A program made the position numbers and the translations under genes. Positions 28,085 through 37,673 of a DNA stretch of 64,000 bases are shown in pieces. Source of the stretch: DATFVA01 sp963745945 (GTDB lineage: Bacteria > Bacteroidota > Ignavibacteria > Ignavibacteriales > Ignavibacteriaceae); NCBI GenBank assembly GCA_963745945.1, contig CAVUZG010000004.1:1984001-2048000 (forward strand), given 5' to 3'. Every line of letters begins with the position of its first letter. The first letter of the stretch is position 1. The notes under the pieces were generated by a model. It saw only the letters and a list, made by a program, of their open reading frames with translations. It was not told where the DNA came from and ran no database searches.

Positions 28085-29344
28085 ATGACACAAAGACCAA
28101 CAAAAGATATAGCATTAACAATACCCGAAATCAAAAAGGTTTTAACCGAGTTTTGTAATTCCATTCCACCGGTCTTAACTGGTCCGGATCGGGCAGGATA
28201 TCTTCTTGATAATATTGAAAAATTAGATTCTGACAAAAGAATTTTATTAAGAAACTACGTGAATAAACTTCTCACCGGAATGATTGAAATGGATGCGTCC
28301 GATATTGAAATCGGAGGACATGGTAACGGTGGATATATATGGTTAAGAATACATGGAGATAAAGAAAGAGTAAAAGAGTTTATTCAGTTGACCGATGATG
28401 AAGCCGCAGTATTTATAATAAATATGCTCAACAGTAATCAGAGAAAACAGTTGGCTCTTACAAGAAACCTGGATTTCAGTTATACTTTTCATTACACCAG
28501 AAGAAATACAGATGTAAGATTCAGAGCCGATGCATATTTCGATCTTGATTCCCTTGCTTTAAATATGCGTGCAATCAATTCGACAATTAGACCTTTGGAT
28601 TCTTACGGTTTTCACCCGAATGTTATAAGAACTTTAAGCCACACATATATTAAAAATGGATTGACTCTCATTACGGGTATAACAGGATCCGGTAAATCAA
28701 CTACATTAGACGCAATAGTTGACGCTCACAATCAAATTGATCCTGCTCATGTTGTAATTATAGCCTCCCCTGTTGAATATGTCCATCTTTCCAAAGCTTG
28801 TATAATTCGTCATAGAGAAGTCGGACGCGATGTTTTGTCTTTTAAGGATGGCGTTACCCAATCTCTGAGACAGGATCCGGACATAATTATAATAGGAGAA
28901 ATGAGAGACCCGGAAACCATAATGTCTGCACTGGAAGTAACCGATACCGGGCATAAAGTGTTTTCAACACTTCATACTTCATCAGCGTCTGAAACTATAG
29001 ATAGAATTGTTGCTGAGACTAATCCTTCTGAACAGGAACGCGTAAGAAACAGGCTTGCAGATGTTCTGGTTTGTATAGTTTCACAAAAGCTTGTACCCAG
29101 CCTTGATGGGAAAAGAGCGTTGGCGAAGGAAGTTCTTATAGTTACTCCGAGTGTTAAAGCAGCAATTAAGAATAATAATGTTAGTGAAATTTATATGATG
29201 ATAAACCAGGGCGGGCCGCAGGGAATGATTACCCTGGAACAGGATTTAAAGAGGCTGTATCTGTCGAAAAAGATTTCTCTGGAGACAGCCATAGCATACG
29301 CAAACAATAAAACAAGAATACATCAATTATTATCGGCAGCATAA
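28085..29344 (+). CDS. pilT: PilT-like retraction ATPase
   Basis: The 419-residue product has the PilT-type secretion ATPase domain: Walker A TGITGSGKSTTLDA at about residue 200, the Asp-box glutamates, Walker B IIIIGEMRDPETIMSALE, and the His box TGHKVFSTLHTSSASE. It lacks the PilB zinc site. A longer N-terminal part of about 80 residues precedes the domain. PilT depolymerises pili to drive retraction. Its stop overlaps the next gene's ATG (TAATG). Confidence 0.87.
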   Translation: MTQRPTKDIALTIPEIKKVLTEFCNSIPPVLTGPDRAGYLLDNIEKLDSDKRILLRNYVNKLLTGMIEMDASDIEIGGHGNGGYIWLRIHGDKERVKEFIQLTDDEAAVFIINMLNSNQRKQLALTRNLDFSYTFHYTRRNTDVRFRADAYFDLDSLALNMRAINSTIRPLDSYGFHPNVIRTLSHTYIKNGLTLITGITGSGKSTTLDAIVDAHNQIDPAHVVIIASPVEYVHLSKACIIRHREVGRDVLSFKDGVTQSLRQDPDIIIIGEMRDPETIMSALEVTDTGHKVFSTLHTSSASETIDRIVAETNPSEQERVRNRLADVLVCIVSQKLVPSLDGKRALAKEVLIVTPSVKAAIKNNNVSEIYMMINQGGPQGMITLEQDLKRLYLSKKISLETAIAYANNKTRIHQLLSAA

Positions 29345-30901
29345 TGAAACCATTAGTTTGTATCTACTGTGAAGGCACAGAATTAAAAGCAGCCGTTCTT
29401 TCAAAAGAAAACGGCAAGCTTAAAGTGCTAAAAACGGCATCCACCGATGTGGTGCAACAGCCCGCTTTGGCAACAGAGGACACTCTTGGCAGTCTTCAAC
29501 TCGACACGGATGATCTTCAGATAGAAGGCCTAAGAAAGAGTACCGGACCCGTCAACTCTCCCCAGTCTGAGTCTACATCCCTGGCTCTTATAAATGACGC
29601 CCTGTCAGGGATAAATCTAAACACAGCTCAGTTTATTCCTGCTTTGACAGAACCGGCAATTTACTACCACGTATTTGAAGGCTCTAAATTCCCGAAGTCA
29701 GCCAAAGTAACACAGGAAATTATTAATGATATCCAGGAAGCAAAAAATGTAAGTATTGATAGCGAAAATCTTGGATACATTGAATTGGCAGATAAATCTC
29801 TTTTATCTGTATTCCTGGGCGGAGAAGTCAGTTGCATTAATTTTATTAATTCACTGGCCCGTTATAATAACAAGCGATATTATAAAATCCCCACTGTTAA
29901 AAGTGCTGAAATATCACTTGCCTATTATATATCTAAAAGAAAAAAATTCTTCCCGGATGATAACTCGCTTGTAGTCTACATCGGGAAAGAATATAGTAAA
30001 CTTATCTTCCTTCACGGAAGAAAGCTGAAACATATAGGAACAACCCTCGATATAGGAACATCAAACCTCCATACATATGATGTATACTTCTCCAAGATTT
30101 TACTTGAAATGGAGAACGGAGGAATTTCTTCGCTAGATAATATCATTGTGTGCGGAGAAGATGATTCTGAAAATCTGATCTTATCTTTTTATGGAACTTT
30201 TCCCGAGGCAAATGTTTCAAGGCTTGGAATTTGATGATCTGGATTTGTCTTCACTTGATGAAGAAACCAAAGCCAAATTCTCTGCCTATAGTGTTCCAAT
30301 TGCTGTTGGAACAGAATTCCTTGACGAACAGGAAGAGGGAACAAAAGGAATTAACCTCCTTCCGAAATATGTTAAAGAAGATCAGAAGTTCATTCAGTTC
30401 GCCTGGCATGGATATGTAATGCTTCCTATCCTGTTTATAGCCACGTTTTTTATGACTCAATCTATACTAAAGAATCATCTTGAATTAGGACAGTTAGATC
30501 AGCAAATAACTGAACAGACTATTCTAATGAGGCAAAACCAGGAAATACTGAATGATATTGCCCAGCTAAAAACCAAAATAGAAAGTTTCGATCAAACCCA
30601 GGCAATACTTGATTCTGCTTCTATTGGAACCGGTGTCTGGACAGATGTTTTACAGAATATTTCAGACTTTTTTGCGAACAAACATAATCTTTGGCTAACA
30701 CAGCTCTCTGTTGATGGAAGTCAGAATGTGGTGCTATTGGGATATGCAATAAATAAGGAAGTTGTAACCCAGTTTGCATATTCGCTTGAAGGCGCAACAT
30801 TAAAGAGCATGGTTTTTGAAGCACTCAGAGATGAAAATGCTTATAAATTTACAATCAATTTTAGTTTATTAAATAATAATAAAAAGAGCGTTGTACAATG
30901 A
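29344..30901 (+). pseudogene. PilM-PilN fusion (actin-like plus membrane assembly protein), one frameshift
   Basis: The first 296 residues (29344-30234) have an actin-like PilM style: a variable start, SAEISLAYYISKRKKFFPDD, SLVVYIGKEYSKLIFLHG, and TTLDIGTSNLHTYDVYF. The second part (30191-30901) continues in another frame with INLLPKYVKEDQKF (the PilN signature INLLP), a single membrane helix, a coiled coil, and a PilN ferredoxin-like domain. Removing one G near 30228 joins them (VSRLEFDDLDL), so PilM and PilN appear to be one polypeptide of about 518 residues. The inner-membrane alignment complex would then be physically fused. Confidence 0.72.
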
Positions 30902-31797
30902 ACAGAAAAATAAAAAGTACACTTGGTTTAGTCGCTCTGCTTATTTTTATACTAGTTGTGGGTGGCGTATATATTCTGGTATTTCAGCGAGGCGATCTCA
31001 ATGAAAGAAGAAGTAAGCTTGAAGAAATGAAAGCTCACTCTTACAATACTGCTGAACTGAAAGCTCAATATCAGGATATGCAGGAACGTGCAGCCGTTCT
31101 TGATTCCGTATTGGCCGCAAGAAAATTCAACATTCCTCAAAATCTATCATCCATAAAATTTTACGATTTTGTGAATGATTTGAGCAACAGCTATGCTCCG
31201 CAAACCACAATTGATATAGAATATGCCGATATGAAACCGGACAAAAATTTCTTCTACCACGAATATAAACTCAGTGGTGGCGGTAATTATAATGATGTCT
31301 GGCGTCTGATCTATGCGATTGAACAGAGCAAAGAGCTGAAGAAGATTAAATCTGCTTCACTCAGCAACCTCATCAAAACTGATGAAGAAGGAATGCCGCA
31401 TTTTCTGGTTAATTTCAACCTGGATGTTGATGCTTACTATTCAAATGATGGTAGGTTCGCAACATCGGAAATGGTGGAAAATAATCTTACAGCAAGACCT
31501 TTATATGATGCCTTCTACCCACTAATCAGAAATGAAATTCCCCCGAATCTTGACAATCTTCTTGATGTTCAAGGTGCTAAACTTCTTGCACTCGTGCCGG
31601 AAGGTGCTTTCATAAGCGACAGCAAGGGAAATACTTATTTGCTTTGGGAAGGAGAACAGGTTTACCTTGGATACTTAACTAAAATCGATTACGAAAGAAA
31701 CAAGGCAAGCTTTATCCTTAATAAAGGCGGTATCATAGAAAAAGTTGACCTGGAACTTAATAAAGAAGATTCTAAAAAAGATAAAAAAGGCCAATAA
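30898..31797 (+). CDS. PilO-like type IV filament assembly protein
   Basis: The 299-residue product has one N-terminal membrane helix (GLVALLIFILVVGGVYILVF), a coiled coil (residues 32-75), and a PilO-like ferredoxin domain (residues 90-195, SIKFYDFVNDLSN, YHEYKLSGGGNYNDVWRLIY). The last 100 residues include a short beta domain (GNTYLLWEGEQVYLGYLTKI) that recalls the PilP/secretin-binding fold. Its ATG overlaps the upstream stop (ATGA). It should pair with the PilN part in the periplasm. Confidence 0.75.
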   Translation: MNRKIKSTLGLVALLIFILVVGGVYILVFQRGDLNERRSKLEEMKAHSYNTAELKAQYQDMQERAAVLDSVLAARKFNIPQNLSSIKFYDFVNDLSNSYAPQTTIDIEYADMKPDKNFFYHEYKLSGGGNYNDVWRLIYAIEQSKELKKIKSASLSNLIKTDEEGMPHFLVNFNLDVDAYYSNDGRFATSEMVENNLTARPLYDAFYPLIRNEIPPNLDNLLDVQGAKLLALVPEGAFISDSKGNTYLLWEGEQVYLGYLTKIDYERNKASFILNKGGIIEKVDLELNKEDSKKDKKGQ

Positions 31798-31812
31798 AAA
31801 GAGAGATTGAAA

Positions 31813-33046
31813 ATGAAAACATTTACAGTAACACTACTTATAATACTTGGACTAACATTTCAGTCCTATTCACAGCAATACCTGGAAAATCAATTTAAGG
31901 GATACACAAATCCTGACGAGATGGTTACCATGTCAGCCTCACTTCCCTTTAACCAGGCAATTGAGCTATTAAGCAAGGTGAGCGAGAAATTCACAGGGAA
32001 AAATATTGTCTCTACAGTAAGTTCGGATGAGCCGATTGGAATAGAGATAAACAACATGCCCTATGATAAAGCCCTGGTTGTCGTAGTCCAGTACAATGGA
32101 CTAATTTATGAAGAAAAAGAAAATGTTATCGTAGTTAAAAGAAAGGAAGATGTTGAGAAAAAAGACAGGACTCCTGATAACTACGCAGCAGTAGATGCAA
32201 GAGAAGTGAAAATTTCAGCAGTCTTTTTTGAAATGGATGTTAATAAATCCAGGGAAAGAGGCATTGACTGGAAATTTCTTCTTTCCGGTGACGGAATAAA
32301 TTTAGGAACCTCGTTAAACACCGGAGCAGCACCTGTTACTATCAACTACGGGGACGACAACACAGGGGAAAGATTTCAATTTAACCGGAGATGGAAGTTT
32401 TGAACTTGGAAATTTCTTCGGAGAAGCAACAGCAGCTTTTAAATTCCTTGAAAATGAAAATCTTGGAGAAATTATATCAAGCCCCAACGTTGTAGTAAGA
32501 GAAGGACAATTAGGAAGAATCCAGGTTGGTTCCGATTTTTCAGTAAAGCAGAGAGATTTCGCTGGTAATGTTGTGGAGAAATTCTTCCCGACAGGAACAA
32601 TCATTGAAGTTACACCTTATGTTTATACAGAAGACGGTGTTGACTATACTCTTCTCAAATTAAATGTTGAAAGAAGTACTTTCCAGGCGGGAGATATTAC
32701 AACTGAAATCAGAAAAACTTCTGCAAGTACCCAGATAGTAATGCTTGATGGAGAAGAAACTATTCTTGGCGGTTTGTTTACAAACGAACAGACAACGGAA
32801 AGAACCGGTATTCCATTTCTTAAGGATCTTCCATGGTGGGTGTTTGGAATAAGATATCTCACAGGATATGACAAAGTTGTAAATACTAAAAAGGAATTGG
32901 TTATACTTATAAAAGCAGAACTTATTCCAACATTGAAAGAAAGACTTGCCGGGCCAAAACCCGAGAACCCGCTTAAAGAAGATATACTTAAGAACAGGCA
33001 AAGAATAAAATACTACCAGCTCAACTCATTAACAGAAGATAAATAA
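31813..33046 (+). pseudogene. pilQ: Type IV pilus/type II secretion secretin, one frameshift
   Basis: A signal peptide (LLIILGLTFQSYSQQ) starts at the ATG at 31813. A short N-domain follows (VTMSASLPFNQAIELLSKVSE, PIGIEINNMPYDKALVV). The secretin domain has AREVKISAVFFEMD, ISSPNVVVREGQLGRIQVG, and the C-terminal QIVMLDGEETILGGLF, GIPFLKDLP and ELVILIKAELIP. The frame changes at about 32360-32395; removing one base, most likely in the GGGG run, restores the domain. At about 410 residues it is short, with only one or two N-domains. It forms the outer-membrane pore for the filament. Confidence 0.85.
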
Positions 33047-33056
33047 ACTTGATATT

Positions 33057-33422
33057 ATGGAAACTATTCTAATTGTTGATGATGATAAAAGTTTGTGTAC
33101 GGTTCTGAGAGAAGAACTAAGTGAAGTCGGTTATGACGCAGAGTTTGTGAATAACGGTGATGAGGCTTTTAATCATCTCGTTAAAAAACCGGTGGATCTT
33201 ATTCTTCTCGATCTTAAAATGCCCGGAAAAGATGGTTTTGATGTTTTGAGAGAGTTGGAAAGGAAGGAGATAAAATCCAAGGTAATAGTGCTTACAGCTT
33301 ACGCGGATGTTAAAAGTGCTATTGATTCCGCTAAAATGGGAGCCAGCGACTTTATCAGCAAACCTTATGACTTTGATGAACTGCTCATCACAATCCGTAA
33401 GGTCCTTCAGAGAGACAACTAG
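33057..33422 (+). CDS. Single-domain response regulator
   Basis: The 121-residue receiver has acidic pocket DDD near residue 8, phospho-acceptor aspartate in LILLDLKMPGKDG, the T/A switch in VIVLTAYADV, and the conserved lysine in FISKPYDF. No output domain follows. It begins ten bases after the secretin stop, so it probably belongs to the filament operon and may work like a CheY- or PilG-type switch. Confidence 0.92.
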   Translation: METILIVDDDKSLCTVLREELSEVGYDAEFVNNGDEAFNHLVKKPVDLILLDLKMPGKDGFDVLRELERKEIKSKVIVLTAYADVKSAIDSAKMGASDFISKPYDFDELLITIRKVLQRDN

Positions 33423-33448
33423 TAAATATTACTCTAATATGGCTTACT

Positions 33449-36400
33449 ATGAAACTCAGTTTAAGAATACTAATTATTAATTTTACAATCGTTGTAATAA
33501 TTCTGGGAAGTGCCGCCTTCGCTTTTTATTCCATTATGTTCACCGTGCTCACTTCCCAGCAATCTAAACATCTTCAGAACTCTTCAAACGATTTTCTTTT
33601 TACTTACCGTGATTTACTACAGGATTCAGAAGATGATTTTTATAAAATAGAAAACGCCGGGGGAAACTTTTTTTTAAGTCCGGAAAACCTGACAAAGAAT
33701 CTGGATTTTGTTTTGGAAATTCGCCCGGATGAGCAAAAAATTTCAAGGTGGACCGGAAAAAAAGATCTGACTTTTCCAAAAGGATCCTTCAATCTTGAAA
33801 TGTTTCTAAAAGAAAATCCTTTTGTAGCATTAAAAACGTATCGCGACTCAAATGGAAATACTTTTTACTATGGCAGGTTTTTATCAATTTCTTTTCTGGA
33901 TGATATATCCACCAAAATTAATGCTGATATTGCTTTAATTTGGGATGGAACTCCTGCAGAAATTTCAAACTCAGATAATAACAGTAAATATTATCTCCAA
34001 TTAAAAAATGCTTTTAATAACTTATCAGCAAAAGGCAATTCCTCAGTCTATTCTACTGATAATCAGTCTTCTGATTTTGTCGCCACAAGTTTTACTCCGA
34101 CCGGATTGACAGACAATACTGATATTAATTTTATAATCTTCAGCACAATAAACGAAGCAGCAGATCTCCGTTCTAATATCAGGTCGTTTATAATTATAAT
34201 TGGAGTCGTTGGAGCAATTTTATCATTAATACTCACGTTGGTTTTTACTGATAAGATAAGAAAACAAATTACTCAGCTTAACCGGGCAACCGAGCTGATT
34301 AAAGCCGGTGATTTTAGCACGACTATTGAGGTAAAGAGCAAAGATGAAATAGGGCATCTTGCTGGCGCATTTAATTTAATGATGGATGTGTTAAATAAAA
34401 ACCAGCGGGCTAAAAATGAATATTCTGAATTTATCACATTATTAAATCAGAACCCGACCTTAACAGAAATTTCCAATGCTGCACTTAAAAAAATAATAAA
34501 CACTTGTAAATTTACTGTTGGAGCCCTCTATACTGTTGAAAACGAAAAGCTTTCTCAGATCAGTTCTTATGGAATAAAAAGAACTTTATCAAATAGTCTT
34601 CCGGAACTTTTTGTGCCGGTATTAACTGATCGCCAGCCACTGGAGATTGAATCCGGAGAATATTTACCTGTTGTGGAAGCCGGACTTCTTTCTTTTAATT
34701 TAAAACACCTCTTGATCCAGCCAATAATCTATAATAACAAAGTTATTGCGGTTCTTGAGTTGGGTGGTATTGAAAAACCTTCAGCAGAAGCAAGAGAATA
34801 TTTAGCGAATATCCAGGAACAACTTGCAATAGGGTTAACTAATTCTCTAGCCCTTGTACAAATGGAAAAACTTATTTCCGATTTAAAGTCGTTGAATGAG
34901 GATTATCAGGAACAAAACATTCAGGTTAAAAAGCAAAATGATACCTTAACCAGGCTTCACGACGAATTGAAACAGAAGGCCGAAGAACTTGAAGTTGAAA
35001 AACAGAAAGCAGAAGAATTAACAAGATTAAAATCACAGTTTCTTGCTAGTATGTCACACGAACTGCGGACACCGATGAATGCCATTCTCGGCTTAACTGA
35101 ACTTATGCTTGATGATCCTTTAATTAAAGCGAAAGATAGAGAGAGGCTGACTGTTGTTCTGAATAGTGGAAAACGATTGATGGGATTAATAAATGATATC
35201 CTTGATTTATCCAAGATTGAAGCTGGAAGAATGGATGTTGCTTTAGAAGATTTCCTGCTTGAGGATTTACTAAATGAAGTCAATTCTTCTGTAACGCCTC
35301 TTCTTGTGAATAAGGATATTAAGTTTAGAGTTATTAAAAAAATGGATACGGGCAAAATAATCAATACCGATAAGGGTAAAGTAATCCAGGTATTGATAAA
35401 CCTTTTGGGTAATGCAGTAAAGTTCACCCATGAAGGAAGTATAGATTTGCAGATCTCAACAGAAAACAACAACGAATTGCGGTTCGATGTAACTGATTCA
35501 GGAATCGGTATTTCTGAAGAAGACCAAAAAATAATTTTTGAAGAATTCAGACAAATAGATGGAACAACAACCAGGAAATATGGCGGCACAGGGTTAGGAC
35601 TTGCTATATGTAAAAAATTCGCTGATTTAATGCATGGATCCCTAACGGTAAGCAGTGAAAAGGGAAAAGGGTCAACCTTCACATTCATTATACCTCTTGT
35701 TATGGTTGATCAGAAAAAGAAAGAAATAGTTCCCCATCTGAATGTTGAAAAACTTATTAAAAACCGTCAGCATCCTATCCTGGTTATAGATGACGATCCT
35801 GATGTGCGATATACAATCGGACAATATTTAATCTCTAAAGGATATGATGTTGAGTATGCAGAAGATGGTGAAAAAGGAATAGAAAAAGCGATTGAAATTC
35901 AACCGTTTGTTATAACTTTAGACATTATGCTTCCTAAAAAGGACGGCTGGAATGTCCTAAAGGAATTAAAGGAAAATCCTGAAACACAAGACATCCCTGT
36001 AATACTAGTTTCAATAATCAGCGATAAAAATCTTGGATATGGACTTGGGGCTTATGAATATATTGTCAAACCTATTTCTTCAGAAAAGCTTACTCATGCT
36101 TTTAACAGGCTTGAAGCAAGAGCACAGAAACGAATTGAGAAAATTGTAATTGTTGATGACGATGAATCTGTATTTGAAAATTTCAGAGATGAGTTTGAAA
36201 ATGAAAATGTAAGAATTGATTATATTAAAGATAGTGAGCTAGCCTTCAGTAAGATTAAGGAAGTCCAGCCTGATCTTATAATTCTTGATTTACTAATGCC
36301 TAATCTTGATGGAATAACTCTCTCTCACAAATTAAAAACACATCGGGAAACCAGGGACATCCCAATTATAATCAGTACAAATGACGAAATGAGTGAAGAT

Positions 36401-37000
36401 GATAAAGAGTCATTAAACAACATAGTCGAGAATATTACAGTAAAAACTAAAGGTCATCCGCTTGATGTTCTAAAGGTAGTAAGAGATCGAATCAGACTAC
36501 AGGAAAATTTCGAGCCCATAAACTCAATGGAGTTACTAGAAGAACTGGTTCCCGCATTAAATGAATCTGCTGAAATCGAAGAAGTAGCATTACAGCCAGT
36601 TAAAGAAGTTTCATTGTATGGGGATGTGCTTATTGTTGATGATGACCCCGATACATTATTTACGCTTAATGAAATAGTAACATCATGCAATTGCAACACC
36701 ATTCTGGTTAAAGGTGGAAAAGAATGTCTGGAGATGCTTGAAAACACCATCCCTGATCTAATTCTTCTTGATATTATGATGCCGGAAATGGACGGATTTC
36801 AAACTTTTAATAGAATTAAACAGAATAAAAACTGGCAAAATATTCCTGTGTTTGCAGTTACTGCAAAAGCAATGGTAGCAGATAAAGAAATTATATTAAA
36901 ACATGGATTCGATGATTATATATCAAAACCTGTTAACTCTGCCGCAATGGCATTTAAAATTGAACGACTATTCTCCAAATTAAATACTGTGGTCAAATGA
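33449..37000 (+). CDS. Hybrid sensor histidine kinase with HAMP, GAF and three receiver domains
   Basis: The 1183-residue product has a membrane helix near 8-28, a periplasmic sensor to about 245, a second helix (about 247-267), HAMP (about 270-320), a GAF-like region (about 335-470), a coiled coil, HisKA with SHELRTPMNAILG (about 540) and a HATPase with N-box NLLGNAVKFTHEG and G-boxes DSGIGI and GGTGLGLA. Three receivers follow, with aspartates in FVITLDIMLPKKDG, LIILDLLMPNLDG and LILLDIMMPEMDG. It is very large. It follows the lone receiver and precedes another RR (ATGA overlap), so the three form one phosphorelay unit. Confidence 0.93.
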   Translation: MKLSLRILIINFTIVVIILGSAAFAFYSIMFTVLTSQQSKHLQNSSNDFLFTYRDLLQDSEDDFYKIENAGGNFFLSPENLTKNLDFVLEIRPDEQKISRWTGKKDLTFPKGSFNLEMFLKENPFVALKTYRDSNGNTFYYGRFLSISFLDDISTKINADIALIWDGTPAEISNSDNNSKYYLQLKNAFNNLSAKGNSSVYSTDNQSSDFVATSFTPTGLTDNTDINFIIFSTINEAADLRSNIRSFIIIIGVVGAILSLILTLVFTDKIRKQITQLNRATELIKAGDFSTTIEVKSKDEIGHLAGAFNLMMDVLNKNQRAKNEYSEFITLLNQNPTLTEISNAALKKIINTCKFTVGALYTVENEKLSQISSYGIKRTLSNSLPELFVPVLTDRQPLEIESGEYLPVVEAGLLSFNLKHLLIQPIIYNNKVIAVLELGGIEKPSAEAREYLANIQEQLAIGLTNSLALVQMEKLISDLKSLNEDYQEQNIQVKKQNDTLTRLHDELKQKAEELEVEKQKAEELTRLKSQFLASMSHELRTPMNAILGLTELMLDDPLIKAKDRERLTVVLNSGKRLMGLINDILDLSKIEAGRMDVALEDFLLEDLLNEVNSSVTPLLVNKDIKFRVIKKMDTGKIINTDKGKVIQVLINLLGNAVKFTHEGSIDLQISTENNNELRFDVTDSGIGISEEDQKIIFEEFRQIDGTTTRKYGGTGLGLAICKKFADLMHGSLTVSSEKGKGSTFTFIIPLVMVDQKKKEIVPHLNVEKLIKNRQHPILVIDDDPDVRYTIGQYLISKGYDVEYAEDGEKGIEKAIEIQPFVITLDIMLPKKDGWNVLKELKENPETQDIPVILVSIISDKNLGYGLGAYEYIVKPISSEKLTHAFNRLEARAQKRIEKIVIVDDDESVFENFRDEFENENVRIDYIKDSELAFSKIKEVQPDLIILDLLMPNLDGITLSHKLKTHRETRDIPIIISTNDEMSEDDKESLNNIVENITVKTKGHPLDVLKVVRDRIRLQENFEPINSMELLEELVPALNESAEIEEVALQPVKEVSLYGDVLIVDDDPDTLFTLNEIVTSCNCNTILVKGGKECLEMLENTIPDLILLDIMMPEMDGFQTFNRIKQNKNWQNIPVFAVTAKAMVADKEIILKHGFDDYISKPVNSAAMAFKIERLFSKLNTVVK

Positions 37001-37653
37001 AAAAAATTCTGGTTATAGATGATCTTCCTGAAAATGTATTCCTTTTACAGGACAGATTGGAAAATGAAGGTTACGAGGTTATTACGGCTTACGAAGGTAA
37101 GTCTGGTATAAATAAATCAATTTCGGAACAGCCCGATCTTATATTGCTTGATATTATGATGCCTGATATTACAGGATTGGATGTTTGCAAAAAATTAGTC
37201 AGTAATGATGAAACATCTCACATTCCAATTATTCTTGTCACCGCAAAAATAGAGGCGGAAGATATTAAAGAAGGATTAGAAGCAGGTGCATTTGATTATA
37301 TTAAAAAACCCTTTAACAGGATTGAGCTGCTTGCACGTGTTAAATCTGCACTTAAGCTTTCCGATGCGAGAAGACAATTGATAGACGCCGAAAAAAGCAA
37401 ATTATTTGCAGCTACAGTTGTTACGGCTAATCATAAAATTAAACAACCTCTTACACTAATGAGCCTTTCTGCCGCTGCTATAAAAAGAGAGATAAACAAA
37501 GAGGTTATTTCCAAGGATGCCGTTGATAAACGGCTTGATTATATTACCGGCGCAATTAAGGAAATAAATAATATTCTCAACCAGTTACATACTATTAAAA
37601 AACCAGTTCTGTCTGAATACGTTAAGAATATTAAAATGATAGACGTGGATTAG
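36997..37653 (+). CDS. Response regulator with receiver and C-terminal helical domain
   Basis: The 218-residue product starts with a receiver (VLVIDDLPENVFLLQ, acceptor aspartate in LILLDIMMPDITG, and DYIKKPFNRIELLARV). The C-terminal 90 residues (VVTANHKIKQPLTLMSLSAAA) look like a degenerate histidine-kinase dimerisation helix pair with an HKIKQPL motif, but without an ATPase domain. This could be a phosphotransfer or scaffold element. It overlaps the upstream kinase by four bases and is convergent with the kinase at 37674. Confidence 0.82.
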   Translation: MKKILVIDDLPENVFLLQDRLENEGYEVITAYEGKSGINKSISEQPDLILLDIMMPDITGLDVCKKLVSNDETSHIPIILVTAKIEAEDIKEGLEAGAFDYIKKPFNRIELLARVKSALKLSDARRQLIDAEKSKLFAATVVTANHKIKQPLTLMSLSAAAIKREINKEVISKDAVDKRLDYITGAIKEINNILNQLHTIKKPVLSEYVKNIKMIDVD

Positions 37654-37673
37654 GGGATGTGTTAATAGTCTGA

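Noticed and set aside
26240..33046. Programmed frameshifting in pilB, pilM-N and the secretin
   Set aside because: No common slippery sequence or stimulating structure is shared by the break points, and the same type of break occurs in unrelated genes to the left; sequence error is simpler.
34957..35688. 243-codon minus-strand frame inside the hybrid kinase
   Set aside because: It lies fully across the HisKA/HATPase coding region, is Ser-rich as expected from antisense of Glu/Lys/Asp codons, and has no start context.
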